Below, one piece after another: positions 27,901 through 33,700 of a stretch of DNA of 64,000 nt. Both the position numbers and the translations under genes were made by a program. Source of the DNA: Lagopus muta (taxonomy: Eukaryota > Chordata > Aves > Galliformes > Phasianidae); assembly GCF_023343835.1 (NCBI RefSeq), contig NC_064436.1, positions 54,659,883 through 54,723,882 on the forward strand. The letters are read 5' to 3'. Below the pieces are notes generated by a model that made no database searches, was not told where the DNA came from, and saw only the letters and a program-made list of their open reading frames with translations. How positions within the stretch are numbered: position 1 is the first letter of the stretch; every line of letters begins with the position of its first letter.

Positions 27901-30900
27901 TGCATTTAAATATAGTTTAATACATTTTTCCAAAAATGTCATTATCAAATAAAAGTAGTGTTCTTTGTAAAGTGCTCCTCTTTGGAATATTTGTTTCTGA
28001 AATCACTGAAATGGGGCAAACTTTTAATTTGTAAAACTTCCCCTATGAAGTACTTCTAATAGTAAACATGAATGTAATTTATACACATAGCTCACTGAGC
28101 CTCCAGATATTAATTAAAAACTGCTAAGCTCGAATTCTCCACAAGGTGGCAGACATTGATTAACTTTGATTAGTTACACAGGCAAGTGTTTTGAAAGCTT
28201 AGTTTTGAAATACAGAAGCATGAACCATTTTTCTAAGTATCAGCTAAAATGTGCAGTACAATGTACAAACATATAGAATTACAGTGTATGTGAGCCAGAA
28301 GGTTAGTATTGGTACCACTGAGCATTCCCATTGTGTTATTTAATTTTGTCCATTATATTAAGAAAAAGAATCTGTTCCATTTATTGTAGGGTATCATGTG
28401 TGCCTTCCAGTGCAATATTGAATGGGCATTTTAACATCTGTTGCAATTTTTTTTCCCCATCCGCTATTACTATATGCCATTCTTTCTCTGGAAAATTTTC
28501 TAGTAAAATTACCAGCCTCACAGACGTAGCTCTATGTAAACACAAACATACACCTCTTCAGATTTGGACCCTCATCAATAGCTCTGGAGAGAAGTACAAG
28601 AACAGGGAGATCATACTTTATGTATTCTCAGATTCTTGTCTGCAGATCAGGATTTCCTGAGTCAATGTGTGATATTTTTGCTCAGCAGCTGTGGAAGAAT
28701 TTTTCTTCACTCAATTGTCTATTATATTTGTGCTCAAAACAAGCCTCCCCAGATGTAGCAGAGAGCAAGGACTTCTGAGCAGGAGTTTCTTGTTTGTATG
28801 GAACCAGTCATTGGTTATTTTCAGTCTTCCTGTTTCTTGAGTGGAAAGAGGCAAAATAACCAATTCAGAATTTGTCTTCGTGCTACTTAGATTCTTCTCA
28901 CCTGCCTTTTCAGGCTAACAAAGGATATTTTAAAGTGGACAAATTAAAACCCCAGTAGATGTATATGAGAAATGAGAAGAAAACTGTATATCCATATACA
29001 AATTATTCTGCTTTGCATTCTTTGTGTTTACAAAAAGTTCACTTTGCAGTTGGTAGGTAGACAGTATGCATACACAATGATCTTCAGTTCCTGGGGGTAC
29101 CTTTTGAGAAATGGATTTTGTATCCATTAATCATCCTTCCCACTAGCACAGATAAGCTTTGTTTTGTGTTTTGTTCATTGCATGTATGATATTGTTGTTG
29201 ATGATGACCTCTGTTCTTTGTGTTAGTGCATGCAGCTTTGTCACAGGTCATAAACAATATAAAAAAGATTCCTGAAATCAATTCAGTGTGGGTTTTTTTG
29301 GGTAGAGGGTAGAGAGGAGTTCAAGGCTGATTGTAAATAAACACGATCCTTCAGTACAGCAGACTGAACTACAATCTGCAAACAATCCATGTTACTTCAC
29401 TGCCCCACTAATAATAGCTTGTCTTGTGTAGAACCAAGTTAAACTGGCTGTTTGTTTGAATAGTGGTAGACGTTTGAGGCAGTGATTTAGTAATTTGTAA
29501 TGATAGATAAGTGGAGTAAGGTCTGCCACAACCATCTGTTTTGTCTGTCTTGCTCCTGTTAACTGTATTGTGACAGTTTATAAACAAGTGACAAAACGTG
29601 ATCCTTCCTGGCCTGGGCAATTGAGTAATATATTTAGTCTACCTGGACCTCCAAGGAAGACTTTAGTTCATTTTAGACTGTTTTGTTTTATGTTAAGACA
29701 AAATAGTTTGTAATGCAATGGGCAAATTCAAGACTGCAGGAATGAATATTTGTTGTTGACAAAACAAACTACCCATGTAACTACCCATGTATATACCACA
29801 AAAATAGTTTTCAGTGCATGTTGATCTGAATTTGATCTGAGTTTTGACAGGATTAACAGAAAGTGCTATTCTTAGTGGCATTGATTGGAATGATTGTTTG
29901 CAGTTATTGATCTGCCACTAAGTAATTCAAGATGAATTCATGACAATTGGAATTAAAAGTTAAAGCTAGATCCTCTAACACTATATGCCCTCATTCTTAC
30001 GAAAGCATGCATTTTGCATTAACACTGCCACAGGGAAGCAGGAGATGTATGCTACAACTTCAGTCTTTTTACAACAAAACAAATGACCAGTTCTTGTGGC
30101 TGATCTTCAGAAAAGTGTCCATATTAAACAAATTCATCTTAATTCATTTTCAAGAACTATTTCCTCCTAAGTGTATATATTCTTTTGTAGTAATTTATAA
30201 CTTCTGACTGCCAGCTGTTGCATCTCCCTTCTAACTTTATGTACCTTGAATGCTTAGTGCTTCAGAGGGAAGTTAGAAGTTGGAGTGGATTTACATTGGG
30301 AGAGCAAAACTGTGGTAGAAGAGTTTAAAAAAAAAAAAAAAAAAAAAAAAGTGTTGCTGGAGCACAAACACAACTCCTGGAAAGCTCTTTCTCTTTTCCT
30401 CTAGGGTTACTGAATACAATATTGCCTTTAAACAATCACTGATATATTAGTTTTACTTTTTAGGTTCTACCTTATTGGTGGAGGAATCCCTGTCATAGTT
30501 TGTGGAATAACAGCAGCGGCAAACATCCGAAATTATGGCAGCAGACCTAATGCACCTTAGTAAGTACCGTATAACTGACAGTTCTGTTACAAGCTTTCAG
30601 TCGTGCTTTTCTGTATATTCCTTGCGATTTGAATGCTTCAGAAAATGTAATGCAGCCAAGATCATTTCAAGGTACCATTTTGAACCAATGGTAGTATAAG
30701 ACACTTAGGAAAACGTGTTTGTCTTGACTTTGTGTTCATTTTTTTTTTTCCAGTTGCTGGATGGCTTGGGAACCTAGCTTAGGAGCATTTTATGGACCAG
30801 CTAGCTTTATAATTTTCATAAACTGCATGTATTTTCTCAGCATATTCATACAACTAAAACGGCACCCTGAACGTAAATATGAGCTTAAGGAACCAGCTGA

Positions 30901-31996
30901 GGAACAGCAGCGTCTGGCTACCAATGAACACGGGGAACTGACTCATCAAGATTCCTTGTCAGTGTCATTAGTGTCCACATCTGCATTAGAGAATGAGCAC
31001 AGCTTTCAAGCACAGCTTATGGGAGTGAGCCTTACTTTGCTTTTGTACATTGCTCTGTGGATTTTTGGAGCTCTGTCCGTTTCCCTGTATTATCCTATGG
31101 ATCTGATTTTTAGCTGTTTTTTTGGGGCAACTTGTTTAAGCCTCAGCGCCTTCCTTATGGTGCATCACTGTGTTAACAGGGAAGATGTCAGGCATGCATG
31201 GATAACAACTTGCTGCCCTGGAAGGAGTACATATTCTGTGCAAGTGAATGTTCAGCCATCCAGTTCCAGTGGAACCAACGGGGAGACCCCAAAGTGCACC
31301 AACAGTAGTGCAGAATCTTCATGCACAAATAAAAGTGCATCAAGCCTAAAAAATTCTTCTCAAGGTTGTAAACTAACTAATTTACAAGCTGCGGCAGCTC
31401 AGTGCCACTCTACTTCTCTACCATTAAACACAGGGCCTCAGCTTGATAACAGTCTCACTGAACATTCGGTGGATAACGATATCAAAATGCACGTAGCTCC
31501 ATTAGAGGTACAGTTTCGGACAAATGGGCACCCAAGTCGGCATCACAAGAACAGAAGCAAGGGGCACCGTGCTAGCAGGCTTGCAGTATTGAGGGAATAT
31601 GCGTACGATGTTCCTACAAGTGTTGAAGGAAGTGTGCAAAATGGTGTACCTAAAAGCCGACCAAGCAACAGTGAAGGACATTCAAGGAGCAGGAGAGCCT
31701 ATTTGGCGTACCGGGAACGTCAGTACAACCAGTCCCAACAAGATAGCAGTGATGCTTGCAGTACGCTTCCAAAAAGCAGCAGAAATACTGAAAAAACAAT
31801 AGCTGCCAACAACAAAAAAGATATACTGAGGAAACCGATAGTGGTTGAACTTGAAAACCAGCAAAAATCTTATGGCCTAAATTTAGCCATTCAGAACGGA
31901 CCTCTTAAAAGCAGTGGACAGGATGGACCCTTGCTCACTGCAGACAGTACTGGTAATATTAGAACTGGGTTATGGAAACATGAGACTACTGTGTAG
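787..31996 (+). CDS. ADGRA3: ADGRA3 (GPR125) adhesion G protein-coupled receptor A3, 5'-partial, 17 exons
   Basis: Orphan adhesion GPCR of the plasma membrane. From the literature, it acts in Wnt/planar-polarity signalling through Dishevelled and marks spermatogonial progenitors in mouse. Coding exons: 787-858, 2128-2199, 2876-2947, 4557-4717, 5195-5408, 6314-6478, 13654-13855, 16806-16955, 19497-19658, 19926-20129, 21154-21367, 21523-21731, 25711-25835, 26401-26524, 27474-27619, 30464-30559, 30754-31996. They total 3,631 bases: one base completing an upstream codon, then 1,209 codons and TAG. Every junction is GT-AG and the frame stays open throughout. Domain order by window residue: LRRs 1-72, LRRCT to about 125, Ig about 126-240, HormR about 245-315, GAIN/GPS about 320-632, 7TM about 640-930, cytoplasmic tail to 1,209 ending ETTV. 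The sequence matches the ADGRA3 family nearly residue for residue, so ADGRA1 and ADGRA2 are excluded. The start codon, signal peptide and LRRNT lie upstream of the window. Confidence 0.97.
937..1014. repeat. Compound (TA)n / (CA)n microsatellite in ADGRA3 intron
   Basis: An uninterrupted TA run of 17 units at 937-970 is followed by CATATATATC, a CACACACACA run at about 990-1001 and another TA run to about 1014. It begins only 78 bases after the first LRR exon of the window. Likely length-polymorphic. Confidence 0.95.
2128..2199 (+). CDS. ADGRA3: ADGRA3 LRR exon (second in window)
   Basis: A 72-base exon between tttgtag and gtaagt. It encodes a second 24-residue leucine-rich repeat ([20 protein letters not shown] then LIRL). 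Its phase and length match the previous exon, as expected for repeats that arose by exon duplication. Confidence 0.93.
2446..2592 (-). mobile_element. CR1 LINE fragment, 3' end, antisense
   Basis: Starts catagaattgcctgggttg, the reverse complement of the CR1 3' terminus. It continues through the typical catctagtttcaacccccct and ccaggctgtgcccagagcca blocks. Heavily 5'-truncated and lying in an ADGRA3 intron on the opposite strand. Confidence 0.9.
2876..2947 (+). CDS. ADGRA3: ADGRA3 LRR exon (third in window)
   Basis: A 72-base exon between cttag and gtaagt. It encodes a third leucine-rich repeat ([20 protein letters not shown] then LKSL), in the same phase as the two preceding repeat exons. 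Confidence 0.93.
4557..4717 (+). CDS. ADGRA3: ADGRA3 LRR C-terminal cap (LRRCT) exon
   Basis: A 161-base exon between ttgcag and gtaagc. It carries the four LRRCT cysteines: CDC near the start, then the Cys of TKCAYP, then the Cys of LLTC at the end. An NIT sequon lies between them. The exon ends with one base (G) of a Glu codon that is completed in the next exon. Confidence 0.95.
5195..5408 (+). CDS. ADGRA3: ADGRA3 Ig-domain exon, first half
   Basis: A 214-base exon between ttttag and gtaaat. It encodes the N-terminal half of the C2-type Ig domain: the first Ig cysteine (LPFQCMAS) and the core tryptophan (VLWYQDG). It ends within a Ser codon in NCSLIAS. The linker [20 protein letters not shown] is diagnostic of ADGRA3. 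Confidence 0.96.
5409..6313 (+). other. ADGRA3: ADGRA3 intron splitting the Ig domain
   Basis: A 905-base intron dividing the two cysteine-bearing halves of the Ig domain. AT-rich, with no repeat recognised. Confidence 0.85.
6314..6478 (+). CDS. ADGRA3: ADGRA3 Ig-domain exon, second half, plus linker into HormR
   Basis: A 165-base exon between cccag and gttggt. It encodes the second Ig cysteine in GNWGCHVQ and an NNT sequon, then the start of the HormR domain (YCPPERVV). The donor (gttggt) departs from gtaagt consensus and precedes the longest intron of the window, about 7.2 kb. Confidence 0.95.
9396..9755 (-). mobile_element. CR1 LINE fragment, antisense, interrupted by a second CR1
   Basis: Antisense CR1 3' region (atggcttatgttggaaggga, then ggctgcccagggccctatcc and atggagcatccaaagcttct). 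It is interrupted at about 9435-9506 by a short sense-oriented CR1 3' end. It lies in the 7.2-kb intron between the Ig and HormR exons of ADGRA3. Confidence 0.9.
9435..9506 (+). mobile_element. Short CR1 3' end nested inside an antisense CR1
   Basis: Sense CR1 tail: gactggacttgatctctaga followed by ggtccctttagcatctacaa and ttctgt. The outer antisense element resumes on both sides, and the five bases gacct occur at each edge (9430-9434 and 9507-9511). Confidence 0.8.
10499..10780 (-). mobile_element. CR1 LINE fragment, 3' end, antisense
   Basis: Begins tcatagaatggcctgagttg, the reverse-complemented CR1 terminus. It continues through ccaggctgcccagagccact, the atggggcatccacaac block and gttccccctgttctgtcact. 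About 280 bases remain of the 3' end. Confidence 0.93.
11562..11584. repeat. (GT)n followed by a long T run
   Basis: A short GT dinucleotide run (about 11554-11563) followed by about 21 Ts in the 7.2-kb ADGRA3 intron. Other T or A runs of similar kind occur at about 9035-9057, 16327-16348, 18680-18697 and 56532-56550. Confidence 0.9.
12740..13387 (+). mobile_element. CR1 LINE fragment, sense, about 650 bases
   Basis: Contains decayed CR1 coding and 3' sequence in sense orientation: aacttggggatactggtggg, catgagccagcaatgtgccc, the gggctgttcagcctcgagaa block and gaaggtcccctccaactcaa, ending near attgtgtga. An open frame of about 130 codons at 12705-13103 derives from this repeat and is not a host gene. 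It ends about 265 bases upstream of the HormR exon. Confidence 0.93.
13654..13855 (+). CDS. ADGRA3: ADGRA3 hormone-receptor (HormR) domain exon
   Basis: A 202-base exon between ccccag and gtaatc. It encodes [14 protein letters not shown], then the [10 protein letters not shown] and SRCQYAND segments. These conserved tryptophans and cysteines define the HormR fold of adhesion GPCRs. The polypyrimidine tract upstream is a TTTTA repeat at about 13612-13637. Confidence 0.96.
14695..15030 (+). mobile_element. CR1 LINE fragment, sense, with reverse-transcriptase C-terminal remnant
   Basis: The translated stretch with [20 protein letters not shown] resembles the C-terminal end of CR1 ORF2. It is followed by the CR1 3' tail (cacggtttagtgaggaaata, ttggacttggatgatcttgg, gattctgtga). 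The subfamily appears to differ from the other copies here, judging from the tggtttagtg-type tail. Confidence 0.85.
16806..16955 (+). CDS. ADGRA3: ADGRA3 GAIN domain exon 1
   Basis: A 150-base, whole-codon exon between tgtag and gtaact. It begins [20 protein letters not shown] and opens the helical GAIN subdomain A. It contains the sequons NLT and NFS. The C-terminal stretch GRFAEKYKE looks about one residue shorter than the human sequence as I recall it. Confidence 0.95.
19497..19658 (+). CDS. ADGRA3: ADGRA3 GAIN domain exon 2
   Basis: A 162-base exon between tgttag and gtaagt. It encodes [20 protein letters not shown] and following GAIN helices with two cysteines (KACTR and VQCLQ). It is separated from the next exon by a short intron of 267 bases. 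Confidence 0.95.
19926..20129 (+). CDS. ADGRA3: ADGRA3 GAIN domain exon 3
   Basis: A 204-base, whole-codon exon between tacag and gttgga. It encodes [20 protein letters not shown], then the [16 protein letters not shown] loop and a CNVSNT glycosylation site. The donor (gttgga) is non-consensus after GT. Confidence 0.95.
21154..21367 (+). CDS. ADGRA3: ADGRA3 GAIN domain exon 4
   Basis: A 214-base exon between ttctag and gtttgt. It encodes [15 protein letters not shown] through [20 protein letters not shown] and [10 protein letters not shown]. These are beta strands of GAIN subdomain B, with an NST sequon. The phase is split G/AC with the next exon across a 155-base intron. Confidence 0.95.
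21523..21731 (+). CDS. ADGRA3: ADGRA3 GAIN domain exon 5 with degenerate GPS
   Basis: A 209-base exon between catag and gtatga. It encodes [20 protein letters not shown], the WKSDGC segment and [18 protein letters not shown]. This is the GPS motif at the end of the GAIN domain. The usual His-Leu/Thr cleavage site is replaced by Ser-Leu-Ser, so autoproteolysis is not expected. Confidence 0.95.
22704..22717 (-). promoter_or_regulatory. CTCF-like motif, reverse orientation
   Basis: ctgccatctggagg; its reverse complement cctccagatggcag matches the CTCF core consensus at 13 of 14 positions. It lies in the 4-kb intron before the TM1 exon, 5.4 kb from the other CTCF-like motif and pointing away from it. 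Confidence 0.4.
24900..25360 (-). mobile_element. CR1 LINE fragment, interior region, antisense
   Basis: Antisense CR1 interior marked by tctaccagcacccccaggtt, atatcctccagcctgctcat and cataatctgcaaacttgctc. The 3' terminus is missing. It lies in the 4-kb intron before the TM1 exon and produces several meaningless overlapping open frames. Confidence 0.8.
25711..25835 (+). CDS. ADGRA3: ADGRA3 transmembrane helix 1 exon
   Basis: A 125-base exon between ttgtcag and gtatga. It encodes the stalk [15 protein letters not shown] followed by the hydrophobic segment [18 protein letters not shown], which is TM1. It follows a 4-kb intron that contains an antisense CR1. Confidence 0.95.
26401..26524 (+). 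CDS. ADGRA3: ADGRA3 transmembrane helix 2 exon
   Basis: A 124-base exon between ttttttaag (an AAG acceptor after a long T-rich tract) and gtaagt. It encodes [20 protein letters not shown] and the rest of TM2. The first extracellular loop follows, with an NAS sequon and the conserved TM3 disulfide cysteine (SICQA). Confidence 0.95.
27474..27619 (+). CDS. ADGRA3: ADGRA3 transmembrane helix 3 and intracellular loop 2 exon
   Basis: A 146-base exon between ttttttaag (again an AAG acceptor) and gtgagc. It encodes TM3 ([20 protein letters not shown]), then the basic [15 protein letters not shown] and the proline-rich [11 protein letters not shown] of the second intracellular loop. Confidence 0.95.
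28139..28152 (+). promoter_or_regulatory. CTCF-like motif
   Basis: ccacaaggtggcag matches the CTCF core consensus CCASYAGRKGGCRS at 13 of 14 positions. It lies in the 2.8-kb intron between the TM3 and TM4 exons of ADGRA3. This is a motif match only; occupancy is inferred. Confidence 0.45.
30327..30350. repeat. Poly(A) run, 24 bases
   Basis: Uninterrupted A24 in the intron before the TM4 exon. No recognisable retroposed body precedes it. Confidence 0.95.
30464..30559 (+). CDS. ADGRA3: ADGRA3 transmembrane helix 4 exon
   Basis: A 96-base exon between tttttag and gtaagt. It encodes [20 protein letters not shown] (TM4) and the start of extracellular loop 2 ([11 protein letters not shown]). A Tyr codon is split TA/T across the 194-base intron into the last exon. 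Confidence 0.95.
30754..31996 (+). CDS. ADGRA3: ADGRA3 terminal coding exon: TM5-TM7, cytoplasmic tail, PDZ motif
   Basis: A 1,243-base terminal exon after ttttccag. It begins [16 protein letters not shown] (end of extracellular loop 2) and contains TM5 ([17 protein letters not shown]) and a charged third intracellular loop rich in Glu and Gln. TM6 ([20 protein letters not shown]) and TM7 ([20 protein letters not shown]) follow. The tail of about 280 residues is rich in Ser, Asn and Thr, with a CCPGRS cysteine pair just after TM7, a basic [10 protein letters not shown] cluster and [14 protein letters not shown]. It ends WKHETTV. An ETTV end is a class I PDZ ligand; in the paralogue ADGRA2 this motif binds DLG1, and the same is expected here. 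The frame is open throughout and stops at TAG 31994-31996. Confidence 0.98.
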
Positions 31997-32234
31997 CGTT
32001 ATCGTTCAGTGGACAAATCCATATGAACTGTGATTACACATTCCTTAAAGCTATTAAACGCTTCTAAAGACTGTTTACAAATTGTAGGTACTGTATGCAG
32101 GGATGGAACAGAGATAATCTGCCAAGCAAAAGATTGTATGCATTATTATCTTTATTCTTCCTACAAGGATGAACTTTTGATATTTTGTGATTTGTGTTTT
32201 GGGATTTTTAATTTTTTTTTTCTTTTGAAGCATC

Positions 32235-32340
32235 AGTCTCCACAGAACTGTAGAATCACCAAACTGTCAGGGTTGGTAGGGACCTCTGGAGATCAGCAAG
32301 TCTAGCCTACTGCTATAGCAGGTTCCCTACAGTAGGTTAC
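32235..32340 (-). mobile_element. CR1 3' end, antisense, within the ADGRA3 3' UTR
   Basis: Short antisense CR1 tail: tgtagaatcaccaaactgtc, aggttggtagggacctctgg-type sequence, then ccctacagtaggtt. It resembles the same subfamily as the copy at 61524-62150, which shares the ccctactgtaggtt block. Confidence 0.8.
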
Positions 32341-33677
32341 AAGTAGGTTAGAGGAATAGTTCCTTCCGTGTGAAACTAAGTTATTCCCACGTATCTAGGG
32401 AAGCAATATATTTCCACTTCTCTTAGCAGATGGATGTGAAAGATGTCTAATAAAAAAATAATGAATTTGACTAGTGCCTACAGTACAGATAGGGTATTTA
32501 GGATGGAAAAGAGTGACAGGGAAAAGGAACGAAAACACCACAGGCTTCAAATATAAAAGATATAAAGCCTTTTAAATTAGGTTCAGAAAACTTTAATAAT
32601 TGTTACATATGTATTTTTCCAAAGTGATGACTTTTGCATGTACTTTGTATGCAGTAGGAGTCTGATGCATTAAAAAAAAAATCAGTACAGGCACAAAGAG
32701 AAACAGAATGGATAAAAGTTTGCAAGTTTCTCTCTTTCTTTTTTTTTTTTTTGCAAGTTTGCTTAACAAACTGACTCTAATTAAATTCTGACACATCCAT
32801 ATCAAACGCTTATAATCCTCATTCTGTCTGTAGTAAAAGAATAGCTGATGAACTAAAAGGGTCAAATTTGCTCCATTAGCAGTAGAAAAGGTTTCTCCAG
32901 ACTGGGCCAAATTAGCACAGCAATCACTGCTTTGGATAGAGTGCTGATGTCTTCTGTCTCTGTATCCTCTTACCAGTGACTCGATTATTACTGCATTTTT
33001 CAGTCTTTGCCTTCCTTCCTCTTTCTTTTGCCTCTCCTGCATTGCAGGAGAGAAGCCTTTTCTTCATCCCTTCTCCAAGAGACACCTTGGGCCTCCTTTT
33101 GAAATTCCCCACAAGGCTGAGCATGTTTACAGTTCATCCCATCTAGATTGGAGCCCGGACCCTGAAGTTGACACTGCCAGGGGTGTCTCAGTTGGCCAAC
33201 CAAGGGCTTCGTGGAGGGTCTCTCTACCCCTCTTTCTGTCTGGTGGCTGAGTGTAACGGGAAGGAGCAAAGGAGGGGCAGGTGAGGCTGCTGATGTCACT
33301 GGGGGAGCAGCCAGCTGCATCTTGCTGAGCGATGCAAAACACAGCTTTGTACATTTTTATTTTTGATGTGTAACTCTGAAGATGTGTCCACAATGCATTT
33401 CAAATTTGTATTTAAAAGTGTAATAAATGGTATTTTCCCCAGCAGCAGTTTTGCCTTCATTTGTTGGTTTTTTAATGAAATATTATTGCATTTGACATCA
33501 TCGTGATTTTACTTCATGTCTGAAAAACTGTGACAGTTTCAGTCAAAAGAAATATTTGGTGTTTGAAATAGACAATACAAGTAGTTCAGTTAATTGCATC
33601 AATTCTAGAGTTTGTTTGAAACGAAGTTATATTCTATAGATCTTTGGTTTTTAAAAGCAACTTGTACAGTCTTTCAC

Positions 33678-33683
33678 AATAAA
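33678..33683 (+). terminator. Candidate distal polyadenylation signal AATAAA
   Basis: Canonical AATAAA in the context cacaataaagtg, about 1.7 kb after the ADGRA3 stop codon. It is the last such signal in the continuous AT-rich tail before intergenic sequence. An alternative lies at 33422-33427. This rests on the motif and its position only. Confidence 0.45.
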
Positions 33684-33700
33684 GTGTAGTTTGAAAATTA

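Larger units (their letters stand above)
25836..30463 (+). other. ADGRA3: ADGRA3 introns between TM1 and TM4 exons
   Basis: Introns 25836-26400, 26525-27473 and 27620-30463. The last holds the CTCF-like motif at 28139-28152, a small tandem repeat of aactacccatgt at about 29767-29790 and the poly(A) run at 30327-30350. No CR1 is seen in these introns. Confidence 0.85.
31997..33700 (+). other. ADGRA3: ADGRA3 3' untranslated region (approximate end)
   Basis: AT-rich sequence following the stop codon. AATAAA-type signals lie at 32449-32454, 33422-33427 and 33678-33683. The most distal (cacaataaagtg) is followed by AT-rich sequence, and I take about 33700 as the likely end. The UTR holds an antisense CR1 3' end (about 32235-32340), a T-rich tract at about 32730-32752 flanked by short direct repeats, and a notably GC-richer block at about 33120-33340. 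The true end cannot be fixed without transcript data. Further AATAAA words at about 35.0 and 35.1 kb leave a longer form possible. Confidence 0.55.

Noticed and set aside
29767..29790. Tandem repeat of aactacccatgt as a possible regulatory site.
   Set aside because: Only two copies of a 12-base unit, best explained by a small slippage duplication.
30754..31996. ADGRA2 (GPR124) or ADGRA1 as the identity of the gene.
   Set aside because: The Ig linker, HormR, GAIN and cytoplasmic-tail sequences all fit ADGRA3. ADGRA1 lacks the LRR/Ig ectodomain, and ADGRA2 shares the terminal ETTV but not the rest of this tail.
32593..33042. 149-codon open frame on the - strand.
   Set aside because: It is antisense to the ADGRA3 3' UTR, is low in complexity where it crosses the T-rich tract, and resembles no protein.
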